64,000 bases of DNA, from assembly GCF_019679475.1 (NCBI RefSeq), contig NZ_JAIEZP010000001.1, forward strand, positions 1,116,001 to 1,180,000, given 5' to 3'. Origin of the DNA: Hyphomonas sediminis. Lineage in GTDB: Bacteria; Pseudomonadota; Alphaproteobacteria; Caulobacterales; Hyphomonadaceae. Made by a program: the position numbers and the translations under genes. A model generated the notes under the pieces. It had not been told where the DNA came from and searched no databases. It saw only the letters and a list, made by a program, of their open reading frames with translations. Positions 1 through 6,939 of this stretch are shown piece after piece. Each line of letters starts with the position of its first letter. Within the stretch, counting starts at the first letter, position 1.

Positions 1-981
1 TCCAACGCATTCACTGGCCCGAGAGGCGTGCTGAAGAATGAAGCGACGCTGGCAGCCATGGTCGAAACGCTTGGCGTGGCGAAGGAAGAGTGTTTCCTGG
101 CAGCTACCGGTGTGATCGGCGAACCGCTGGCCGATCCCAACTATGTCGGCGCGTTCGTCCCGGACCTTGCCTTGAAGCTGGATAAGCCGGACTGGGAGAA
201 ACTCGCCCGCGCCTTCATGACGACGGACACCTATGCCAAGGGCGCCGGGCTGACCGTAGACCTCGCCGGCGTGCCGACGAACTTTGCCGGGATTGCCAAA
301 GGCTCCGGCATGATCGCGCCGAACATGGCGACGATGCTGGCCTATGTGTTCACCGATGCGCCCATCGCGCCAGCGCTGTTGCAAGACATCCTTGAGGACA
401 TCACCGACGAGACGTTCAACTCGATCACCGTAGACGGCGACACCTCGACCTCCGATACGCTGATGGTGTTCGCCACCGGCGCGACGGGCGACATTCCGAT
501 CGAGAGCCGCGAAGACCCGCGCTTCCCGGCCTTTGCCCATGCGCTGAAGACAGTGTGCCTCGACCTCGCCCATCAGATCGTCAAGGACGGGGAAGGGGCA
601 AGCAAGTTCGTGACCATCCGTGTCGAAGGCGCCGTGGCGCACCTGTCAGCCAAGATCGTGGCGGAATCGATTGCAAACTCGCCGCTCATCAAGACGGCAA
701 TTGCTGCGGGTGACGCGAACTGGGGCCGGATCGTCATGGCGGTCGGCAAGGCGTTCGAGCCGGTCGACACCGAATATCTCGCCATCTGGTTTGACGATGT
801 GCAGGTGGCCAAAGATGGCGCGCGCGCACCGGACTATGACGAGGCCGCCGCCAGCGCTGTCTTCGCCAAGGATGAATTCACGATCCGGGTCGACCTCGGC
901 GTGGCGGGCATGGCCTGGACGGTTTGGACCTGCGATCTCACGCATGGATATATCGATATCAACGGTGCCTACCGGACATGA
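1..981 (+). CDS. argJ: ArgJ, bifunctional ornithine acetyltransferase/N-acetylglutamate synthase (5' partial)
   Basis: This is the C-terminal 326 codons of ArgJ, which moves the acetyl group from N-acetylornithine to glutamate in arginine synthesis and in many species also makes N-acetylglutamate from acetyl-CoA. The frame is open from base 1, so the start lies outside the window. The self-processing motif GMIAPNMATML is at bases 307-339. The Thr codon at 331-333 is the expected nucleophile and becomes the N-terminus of the beta chain after autocleavage. The C-terminus ends in the family-typical DINGAYRT. The stop codon overlaps the mutT start (ATGA), so the two genes are probably co-transcribed. 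Nothing seen suggests a defect. Confidence 0.96.
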   Translation, partial: SNAFTGPRGVLKNEATLAAMVETLGVAKEECFLAATGVIGEPLADPNYVGAFVPDLALKLDKPDWEKLARAFMTTDTYAKGAGLTVDLAGVPTNFAGIAKGSGMIAPNMATMLAYVFTDAPIAPALLQDILEDITDETFNSITVDGDTSTSDTLMVFATGATGDIPIESREDPRFPAFAHALKTVCLDLAHQIVKDGEGASKFVTIRVEGAVAHLSAKIVAESIANSPLIKTAIAAGDANWGRIVMAVGKAFEPVDTEYLAIWFDDVQVAKDGARAPDYDEAAASAVFAKDEFTIRVDLGVAGMAWTVWTCDLTHGYIDINGAYRT

Positions 982-1436
982 GCCACAAGTTGCTTCTGGT
1001 CGTTGCGGCCGCGCTGGTTGATCCCGGCGGGCGTATCCTGCTGGCGCAGCGGCCGGAAGGAAAGCAGCTGGCGGGCCTCTGGGAGTTTCCCGGCGGCAAG
1101 ATTGATCCGGGCGAGACGCCAGAGGCCGCGCTGGTGCGCGAGCTGGCCGAAGAGCTGTCGATTACGGTTAAGGAAGAGGAACTGAAGCCGCTGACATTTG
1201 CGAGCTTCACTTACCCCACCTTTCACCTGTTGATGCCATTGTACGGGTGTGAAAGCTGGACCGGGGACATCCACCCGCGTGAAGGCCAGGCAATTGCCTG
1301 GGTGGAGCCCGAAAAGCTGCGAGAGTATCCGGCGCCACCGGCAGATATTCCTCTGTTCGACTGGCTTCTGGAGCAAGCGGAAAAGACCAAAGATGCGCCT
1401 GCTGTCCCCCCTTCTGCGCCGCTGGAAGCGCGATGA
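978..1436 (+). CDS. mutT: MutT-type Nudix hydrolase (8-oxo-dGTP diphosphatase)
   Basis: This is a 152-residue Nudix protein expected to hydrolyse oxidised dGTP so that 8-oxoguanine is not built into DNA. The Nudix box GX5EX7REUXEEXGU is present near residues 38-60, reading GKIDPGETPEAAL then VRELAEELSI; Ser replaces the last Gly. An in-frame start at 924 lies inside argJ. The ATG at 978 is preferred because it forms an ATGA overlap with the argJ stop and begins MSHKLLLVVAAAL, the usual MutT first strand. The argJ-mutT order is common in alphaproteobacteria. The last 44 bases also encode the start of a pilin in another frame. Confidence 0.93.
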   Translation: MSHKLLLVVAAALVDPGGRILLAQRPEGKQLAGLWEFPGGKIDPGETPEAALVRELAEELSITVKEEELKPLTFASFTYPTFHLLMPLYGCESWTGDIHPREGQAIAWVEPEKLREYPAPPADIPLFDWLLEQAEKTKDAPAVPPSAPLEAR

Positions 1437-1572
1437 TAAAGGCAGTACCGCTGTCGAATATGGTTTGATCGCCGCGCTGGTGGTGCTGGCTGTGGTCGGG
1501 GGCATGAGCTCCGTGGCAAGCGCCAACGACGATGTTTACTCGACAATTGAGGATAATCTGGTCGGCCTCTGA
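1393..1572 (+). CDS. Flp/Fap-family type IVb pilin
   Basis: This 59-residue protein has the Flp pilin layout: a short basic leader (MRLLSPLLRRWKRDDKG), a prepilin peptidase site of the form G|STAVEYG with Glu at mature position 5 followed by Tyr, then one hydrophobic helix (about residues 26-43). Flp pilins are cut by a TadV/CpaA-type peptidase and assembled by the Tad machine into adhesion pili. No tad or cpa gene is visible here, so this is an orphan pilin gene. Its ATG lies inside the end of mutT, a 44-base overlap in a different frame. It ends 5 bases before the convergent methyltransferase gene. The family call is firm; the role is inferred. Confidence 0.85.
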   Translation: MRLLSPLLRRWKRDDKGSTAVEYGLIAALVVLAVVGGMSSVASANDDVYSTIEDNLVGL

Positions 1573-1577
1573 GCCTG

Positions 1578-2501
1578 TCAGGATTTCTCGTCAGAAGATC
1601 CGGCGCGACGCACAGCGTCCGCCATGCTTGCTTTGGCACTACCCGGCCGCAAGGGCTGAGGCTGGCCGGGGCCGGGTGCCCAACCAGACAGATGCACGAT
1701 CTCGAAGGTGGCGCGCAGACGGCCATCGGGTTCGACGTAGCGTTCCTGATATAGCTCCATCGCGCGAAACAGCACGCGGCGCGGCAGCGGGCGGCCGACG
1801 CCCCGGGCGAAGGCGGCCCGCTCACCCATGCCTTTCAAGTCTTCAAACAGCTTTGCCGCCGACCGGTAGCGTACGGTGACGGTGTCCCTGTCCGCGACGG
1901 GCAGGGCAAAGCCTGCGCGCTGGAGCAGGCCCGCCATATCCCGCAGCCCTGGCAGAGGGGAGAGGCGGGGGCTCAGGCCGCCGGCAAGTTCGGCTTCCGC
2001 CTCGCTGAGAACGTCGCGAAGTTCAGCCAGCGTGCCCGCGCCAAAAAGGGCGCCGAGAAACAAGCCGTCCGGTTTCAGAGCGCGCCGGATCTGCATCAGC
2101 GCGCCGGGCAGATCGTTCACCCAGTGCAGCACGAGAGGCGAGACGATGAGGTCGAACTGACCTGCCTCGAACGGCAATGCTTCAGGATCTGCCTGGACGG
2201 TTTGCAGGCCGCGTTGGCGGGCAAGACCGAGGAAGGCGTCCGAGGTATCCCCGGCGACCATGCTGGCGGCCTTGCCCTGTGCCATGAGCGCTGCCGACAG
2301 GCTGCCGTCAGCGGCGCCAAGTTCAAGCCCGGCCTCGAAGCGGCGCGGCGTATCGGCCAGCCGCGCCTCAAGATCGCTCGACACCCGCTGCCTGAGGAAG
2401 TCATAGTCGTCAAACCGCTGGGCAAAGACCTGCCGGTGTTGCCGCAGCCGGGCTGCGTCAAAGATCTGGGGCGGAGCAGGAGCCTGAGAGGAGGGGAGCA
2501 T
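1578..2501 (-). CDS. SAM-dependent methyltransferase, NDUFAF5/BioC-like
   Basis: This 307-residue class I methyltransferase has SAM motif I as LELGAADGSL (about residues 60-70) and a post-II segment around LIVSPLVLHWVNDLP. The N-terminal PQIFDAARLRQHR resembles the alphaproteobacterial group related to mitochondrial NDUFAF5, a complex I assembly factor that acts on an Arg, and also BioC, which methylates malonyl-ACP. Sequence alone cannot separate these roles. An in-frame upstream ATG at 2672 lies inside comF, so the ATG at 2501 was chosen. It shares two bases with the comF start on the other strand. Divergence from comF-grxC-DUF1178 is, to my knowledge, a common alphaproteobacterial arrangement. 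Confidence 0.85.
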   Translation of the reverse strand: MLPSSQAPAPPQIFDAARLRQHRQVFAQRFDDYDFLRQRVSSDLEARLADTPRRFEAGLELGAADGSLSAALMAQGKAASMVAGDTSDAFLGLARQRGLQTVQADPEALPFEAGQFDLIVSPLVLHWVNDLPGALMQIRRALKPDGLFLGALFGAGTLAELRDVLSEAEAELAGGLSPRLSPLPGLRDMAGLLQRAGFALPVADRDTVTVRYRSAAKLFEDLKGMGERAAFARGVGRPLPRRVLFRAMELYQERYVEPDGRLRATFEIVHLSGWAPGPGQPQPLRPGSAKASMADAVRRAGSSDEKS

Positions 2502-3270
2502 GAGCGGGGATATGCAGGCTGGCCGCCTCGCGGCCAAGGGACTTTTGCGGCAGGCCCGGGATTTCCTCTGGCCGCCCAGGTCTCTGATCAGTGGGGATCG
2601 TGGCGAGGGCGCTGGCCCGCTGAAGCCCGAAGAGTTCCAGAAGATACGTTTCCTGACCGATCCGGTGTGCAACTGGTGCGGCGTGCCGCTCGACTATGAT
2701 ATTGGCCCCGAAGCGGAATGCCCGGCCTGTATCGCGCGGCCGCCGCGTTGGGACCGGGCGCGCGCGGCATTCGTGTATGATGAGGTTTCCCGGAGGCCAG
2801 TGCTGGACCTGAAGCGCGCGGGCCGCCGTGACGGGCTGGAAATCCTGGCAGGCTGGATGGCGCGTTCGGGCAGCCAGCTTCTGGAAGAAGCGGATCTGAT
2901 CGTGCCAGTGCCGTTGCACTATACCCGGCTGATTAAGCGGGGCTTCAACCAGTCCGCCTGGTTGGCGCAGGCTGTCGGCAAAGGGACGGGCAGGCGAGTT
3001 TGTGTGGACGCGCTGAAACGTACCCGGCGGACACCGAGCCAGGCGGGCCTTTCCAACCGTGCGCGGCGGCGCAACGTGACCGGCGCGTTTGATGTGCGCG
3101 CCAGCCGCCACAAGTTGGTTGAGGGAAAGCGCATCTTGCTGATCGATGACGTGCTGACGACTGGCGCTACCCTGAACGCCTGTGTGCGCGCCCTGAAGCG
3201 GGCAGGAGCGCGGCAGATCGACGTTCTCGTGCTGGCGCGCGTTGTCCGCGAGGTGGACGTAACCATATAA
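2500..3270 (+). CDS. comF: ComF family phosphoribosyltransferase-like protein
   Basis: This is a 256-residue ComF-type protein. A four-cysteine zinc module lies near residues 57-77 (CNWC and CPAC). The type I phosphoribosyltransferase PRPP loop ILLIDDVLTTGAT is near residue 210. Between them, IVPVPLHYTRLIKRGFNQS is the family signature. ComF proteins were named for DNA uptake, but in most alphaproteobacteria the role is unproven. The start at 2500 overlaps the divergent methyltransferase start; an in-frame ATG at 2512 is an alternative. The grxC gene follows after 68 bases, on the same strand. Confidence 0.9.
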   Translation: MSGDMQAGRLAAKGLLRQARDFLWPPRSLISGDRGEGAGPLKPEEFQKIRFLTDPVCNWCGVPLDYDIGPEAECPACIARPPRWDRARAAFVYDEVSRRPVLDLKRAGRRDGLEILAGWMARSGSQLLEEADLIVPVPLHYTRLIKRGFNQSAWLAQAVGKGTGRRVCVDALKRTRRTPSQAGLSNRARRRNVTGAFDVRASRHKLVEGKRILLIDDVLTTGATLNACVRALKRAGARQIDVLVLARVVREVDVTI

Positions 3271-3338
3271 TCGTTTGGCGAGACCTCCGGCGCCAGTATA
3301 TGCCGAGTGGTCCCGATGATATGAAAGGATTTGGCGCC

Positions 3339-3599
3339 ATGGCGAAGGTGACGATTTATACCCGAGCGTTCTGCCCCTACTGTACGCGGGCTGTTCAGGT
3401 GCTGAAGGAGAAGGGCGTCGAACTCAACGAGATCGATGCCGGGATGGACCCGAAGCTGCGCGAGGAAATGATCCAGCGCTCCAATGGCGGGCGGACCTTC
3501 CCGCAGATTTTCGTGGGCGACCAGCATATCGGCGGTTGCGACGACATGATCGCGCTCGACCGGGCGGGCAAGCTCGACCCAATGCTCGCCAGCGCGTGA
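3339..3599 (+). CDS. grxC: Glutaredoxin 3
   Basis: This 86-residue class I dithiol glutaredoxin reduces disulfides in the cytosol using glutathione. The active site CPYC is at residues 12-15, the cis-Pro segment reads RTFPQIF, and the GSH-binding GGCDD follows near residue 67. The ATG at 3339 has an AGGA ribosome site nine bases upstream; a frame open from 3300 would add a 13-residue extension with no homology. The length matches the family. It sits between comF and the DUF1178 gene, in a same-strand group with short gaps. Confidence 0.95.
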   Translation: MAKVTIYTRAFCPYCTRAVQVLKEKGVELNEIDAGMDPKLREEMIQRSNGGRTFPQIFVGDQHIGGCDDMIALDRAGKLDPMLASA

Positions 3600-3614
3600 A
3601 GGGACTGCCCCGCA

Positions 3615-4067
3615 GTGATTCTCTACGCCCTTGCCTGCCAGGATTGCGATCATGAGTTTGAGGGCTGGTTTGCCAGCTCCGAAGCCTTTGAGCGTTTAGC
3701 CAAGCGGCGCCAGATCGATTGTCCGGAATGCGGTGGCCACAAGGTGGGCAAGCAGATCATGGCGCCGGCTGTGCGCCCATCTGATAAGGCATTGCCGGCG
3801 CGGGCCGAAGAGGAAGCGGCGCTGAAAGAGTTCGTGCGCAAGGCGCGGGAACATGTGTCGAAGAACTTCGACTATGTGGGCGACGATTTCGCCGAAGAAG
3901 CCCGCGCGATGTATTATGGCGAGCAGGAAGACCGCCCGATTTGGGGCGAGACAACGGCCGATGAGCGCGAAGCGCTGGCCGAGGAGGGCATTGCCGCCCT
4001 GCCGCTGCCGGCCCCCTTTGCGCCCAAGCCGCCGAAGGCCGCCAAGCGGAAACAGCCTCTAAATTGA
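3615..4067 (+). CDS. DUF1178 family protein
   Basis: This 150-residue protein belongs to DUF1178, a family widespread in alpha- and betaproteobacteria with no assigned function. The N-terminus has a zinc-ribbon-like pair, CQDC near residues 9-12 and CPEC near residues 37-40, followed by a helical middle and an acidic, proline-rich tail. The start is a GTG at 3615 with GAAGGGA upstream. It lies 15 bases after grxC, a neighbour it keeps in many genomes, so the two are likely one transcript. The cysteine pairs suggest metal binding, which is inference only. Confidence 0.88.
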   Translation: MILYALACQDCDHEFEGWFASSEAFERLAKRRQIDCPECGGHKVGKQIMAPAVRPSDKALPARAEEEAALKEFVRKAREHVSKNFDYVGDDFAEEARAMYYGEQEDRPIWGETTADEREALAEEGIAALPLPAPFAPKPPKAAKRKQPLN

Positions 4068-4155
4068 ACCCCGCGCGCTTTGCCGCGCTTGAACGCCGGG
4101 AGCGCCTTGGTTAGAAGGCGGGCGACCTGTAATTCCAAGACGTGGAGGGGCCCTC

Positions 4156-4458
4156 ATGGCGAGCCAGGAATATCATCGCGGTGAAATGGACATCCACGCC
4201 CAGAAGGCGACTTGGGATGGCTTTATGGTCGGCTCCGTCTGGGGGTCGCTGATCATCATCATGACGTTGGGCTACGCTGCCCTGGCCATCGCAATCGGCT
4301 TGCACTGGGTTGTTGCCCTCGGACTGATGGCGATCCTCGGCTTTGGCGCCGGCATCTTCATGAACCTGGGCGGCCGCTGGATGGCCACAGTGGTGGTGAT
4401 GATCGTCCTCGCGCTGATCGTGCAGGGCTTTATCTGGCTGTTCAACGTCTTCCTTTGA
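4156..4458 (+). CDS. aa3-type cytochrome c oxidase subunit IV-like small membrane protein
   Basis: This 100-residue protein carries the short N-terminal motif typical of bacterial aa3 oxidase subunit IV: EYHRGEMDIHAQKATWDGF (about residues 5-23), followed by a transmembrane helix. Subunit IV of Rhodobacter/Paracoccus aa3 oxidase is a single-helix accessory subunit of unclear role. Here two further hydrophobic segments follow, so the protein has about three helices (residues 26-48, 51-70, 77-98), longer than the roughly 50-residue classical subunit. A GGAGGGG ribosome site precedes the ATG. The core oxidase genes are not in this window. Confidence 0.75.
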   Translation: MASQEYHRGEMDIHAQKATWDGFMVGSVWGSLIIIMTLGYAALAIAIGLHWVVALGLMAILGFGAGIFMNLGGRWMATVVVMIVLALIVQGFIWLFNVFL

Positions 4459-4511
4459 GGAATTCGGCGCGGGGTTAACCCGGTCGCAAAGCCTTCTTCG
4501 GCATACCTCTT

Positions 4512-4538
4512 GAACTTTATCGAAAATCGCTAAAGTTC
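4512..4538. promoter_or_regulatory. Perfect 8-bp inverted repeat upstream of the ABC exporter operon
   Basis: GAACTTTA (4512-4519) and TAAAGTTC (4531-4538) form perfect inverted arms separated by 11 bases, 30 bases before the TTG start at 4568. The spacing of about two helical turns between arm centres suits a dimeric repressor site. The arms could also fold as an RNA hairpin in the leader. No T-run follows, so it is not a good terminator for the upstream gene. The regulator is unknown. Confidence 0.45.
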
Positions 4539-4567
4539 TAGACGATGCCGATTTCAGGAGGCCGCCT

Positions 4568-5536
4568 TTGAGCGACGCGCCACTCACCCTTTCCAATGCA
4601 ACCAAGCGATTCGGCGGTTTTACCGCCGTCAGCGGGCTTTCGTTTGAAGTGCCTGCCGGACAGATCGTTGGCTTTCTGGGCCCCAACGGGGCCGGGAAGT
4701 CGACCAGCCTGCGCATGTCTCTGGGGGTTATGGCGCCGGATGAGGGCGAGGTGCGCCTGTTCGGCGCGGCGCCGGAGCTGAAGAGTCTGAAGCGGGTCGG
4801 CTTTCTTCCGGAGGAGCGCGGGCTCTACAAGAAAATGACCGCGCGCGACACGATCACCTATTTCGCGCGCCTGAAGGGCATGAGCGCCAGTGATGCGCGG
4901 GCGCGGGCTGATGAGCTGCTTGAGACCACGGGGCTCGGCAAGTTTCGCACAACCCGCATTTCGAAGCTCTCCAAAGGGATGGCCCAGAAGGTTCAGATCC
5001 TGTCGACGCTGGCTCACCGGCCGGACTTCCTGATCCTGGACGAGCCGTTCTCCGGCCTCGACCCGATGAACCAGCAGACGCTGGAAGACCTGATCCGGGC
5101 GGAACACGCCCGCGGGGCGACGATCCTGTTTTCCACCCATGTGATGGAGCACGCTGAGCGGCTGTGCGACCGGATCGTGATGCTGGCGCGGGGCCGAAAA
5201 GTGCTCGATGGGACGCTGGACGAAGCCTATGCGACGCTGGGCAGCGGCGCGCGGATCACGCTGGAGCCGGGCTTCGATCTGATCGCGGCGCTGACGCCAA
5301 AGGGATTTGAAGTGCAGCGCGCGGCCGATAAGGGGCCGGGCGAGGCCTGGCGGGTGGAACTTGCGCCGGGCAGGGGCGCGCAGGATGCCCTGCGGGCCGT
5401 GCTGGAAGCGGGCGCGCCGGTGATCGGCTTCCAGCCTGAAGAAGCGCGTTTGCGTGATGTGTTCGTTTCACTGGTGGGGGAGGCGGAAGCCGCCTCGCTT
5501 GATGTGCCCGTGGCCGCCCAAGGGGAGACTGTGTGA
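4568..5536 (+). CDS. ABC transporter ATP-binding protein (NatA-like)
   Basis: This 322-residue ATPase subunit has Walker A GPNGAGKST (38-46), signature LSKGMAQK (134-141) and Walker B LILDEP (155-160). The C-terminal 100 residues form the extension seen in NatA/CcmA-like subunits of ABC-2 exporters. The start is a TTG at 4568 with a strong AGGAGG five bases upstream. Its stop overlaps the permease start, so the two subunits are translationally coupled. NatAB exports Na+ in Bacillus, but members of this family also move drugs or lipids, so the substrate is unknown. Confidence 0.92.
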   Translation: MSDAPLTLSNATKRFGGFTAVSGLSFEVPAGQIVGFLGPNGAGKSTSLRMSLGVMAPDEGEVRLFGAAPELKSLKRVGFLPEERGLYKKMTARDTITYFARLKGMSASDARARADELLETTGLGKFRTTRISKLSKGMAQKVQILSTLAHRPDFLILDEPFSGLDPMNQQTLEDLIRAEHARGATILFSTHVMEHAERLCDRIVMLARGRKVLDGTLDEAYATLGSGARITLEPGFDLIAALTPKGFEVQRAADKGPGEAWRVELAPGRGAQDALRAVLEAGAPVIGFQPEEARLRDVFVSLVGEAEAASLDVPVAAQGETV

Positions 5537-6939
5537 TGCGGAACATCTATCTGATCTTCCGGCGCGATTATCTTGGCTATGTCAAAGCCTGGGGCTTCTG
5601 GCTGAGCCTTGCGGCGGTGCCGATCTTCCTCGTGATCGGGGCAAGCTTTGGCTATTTCGCGGCAACGGCATCGCCGGTGCGCTATTACGCCGTGGTCGAA
5701 CCATCGGATGTGTATGCCGGGGCCATCGAAGGTGAGTTCCAGCGCCGCGCAGAGGAAGCCGTCAAGGAAGCAAGGGCGCTGGCCGAGCAGATGAACATTC
5801 CGCTCGATGAGGCACAGCATCAGATTGAAGACGCGACGGGCGGACGGAAGTATTTCGCGGTGCCTCCGCCTGCGCAAACGCTTGAAGAGCTGCGCCCCTG
5901 GCTGACCGGCGAGCGCACTGTTGCAGGCCCGGCGGGCGAGAAGCCGCTATTTGCCGTGTTCATCCTTTCCGAAGATGGCCGCCAGCTCGAATATTGGAGC
6001 AATGACGTCAACATCGACTCGCTGCGCAGCGCCGCGGAGATTGCGATGCGGGACCTCGGCCGGCGCGACGCGCTGGCGGCGGCTGGTCTGGATGCGGATT
6101 TCCTGAGGCAGGCAGATGAAGGGGCCGTACAGGTTCCCGCCTTCCGTCTGACAGCGACCAAGGCCGGCGAAAGCGGCGCGCAGGTGACCATGGCAGACCG
6201 GGCGCCGGCGATTGTCTCGGCCGCGCTTGCCTATTTCCTGTGGCTGATGGTGTTCTCGATCATCCAGTACCTGCTGATGGGGACGATTGAGGAACGGTCC
6301 AACAAGATCTTCGACACGCTGCTGACCTCGGTTCAGCTGCCGCAATTGCTGGCGGGCAAGCTGCTCGCCGTGTTTGCAGTAACCTCGACCATGATGCTGT
6401 CCTGGTCACTGTTCGGCATCGTCGGTTCAGCGATTTCGGCAAGCCAGGTGCCGGGCATGGCCGACATGATCCAGCCATTCATTGCTGCGGCGACAGATCC
6501 GAAGCTTCTTATCCCAGCTCTGGTGAGCTTTGTGCTGGGGTACATTCTCTATGGCGTGCTGTTCATGGCGCTGGGGTCGCTATGTGACACGATCCAGGAA
6601 GCCCAGACGCTGCTCAGCCCGATGATGATCCTGCTGATGCTGCCGATGTTTGCTATCTTTGTGGCGTTTCAGGACCCGGGCTCACCTATCGTGGATATTG
6701 CAGCCTGGGTGCCGATCTTTACGCCGTTCCTGCTGATCCTGCGGATGCCGCATGACCCGCCGATGTGGGAAGTGCTGGCGCAGATGGGGTTGATGATACT
6801 GGTGACCGCGCTGGCGGTCTGGCTGGCGACCAAGGTCTACCGAGCCGGCGCCGTGCATGGCGCCGGGATCGGAGAACTGGGCGGCATGGTGAAGCGCGCC
6901 GTCGGCCTGAAAGGCAAGCCGAAAGCGACTCAGCCTTAA
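5536..6939 (+). CDS. ABC-2 type permease (NatB-like)
   Basis: This 467-residue permease pairs with the upstream ATPase. One N-terminal helix (about residues 18-41) is followed by an extracytoplasmic domain of about 180 residues, then a C-terminal bundle of about five helices starting near residue 220 (LWLMVFSIIQYLLMG onward). This is the NatB/ABC2_membrane_3 layout. The ATG at 5536 overlaps the upstream TGA by one base (TGATG); the GTG just before it is less likely. The 3' end overlaps the convergent M61-type peptidase gene by four bases. Confidence 0.9.
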   Translation: MRNIYLIFRRDYLGYVKAWGFWLSLAAVPIFLVIGASFGYFAATASPVRYYAVVEPSDVYAGAIEGEFQRRAEEAVKEARALAEQMNIPLDEAQHQIEDATGGRKYFAVPPPAQTLEELRPWLTGERTVAGPAGEKPLFAVFILSEDGRQLEYWSNDVNIDSLRSAAEIAMRDLGRRDALAAAGLDADFLRQADEGAVQVPAFRLTATKAGESGAQVTMADRAPAIVSAALAYFLWLMVFSIIQYLLMGTIEERSNKIFDTLLTSVQLPQLLAGKLLAVFAVTSTMMLSWSLFGIVGSAISASQVPGMADMIQPFIAAATDPKLLIPALVSFVLGYILYGVLFMALGSLCDTIQEAQTLLSPMMILLMLPMFAIFVAFQDPGSPIVDIAAWVPIFTPFLLILRMPHDPPMWEVLAQMGLMILVTALAVWLATKVYRAGAVHGAGIGELGGMVKRAVGLKGKPKATQP

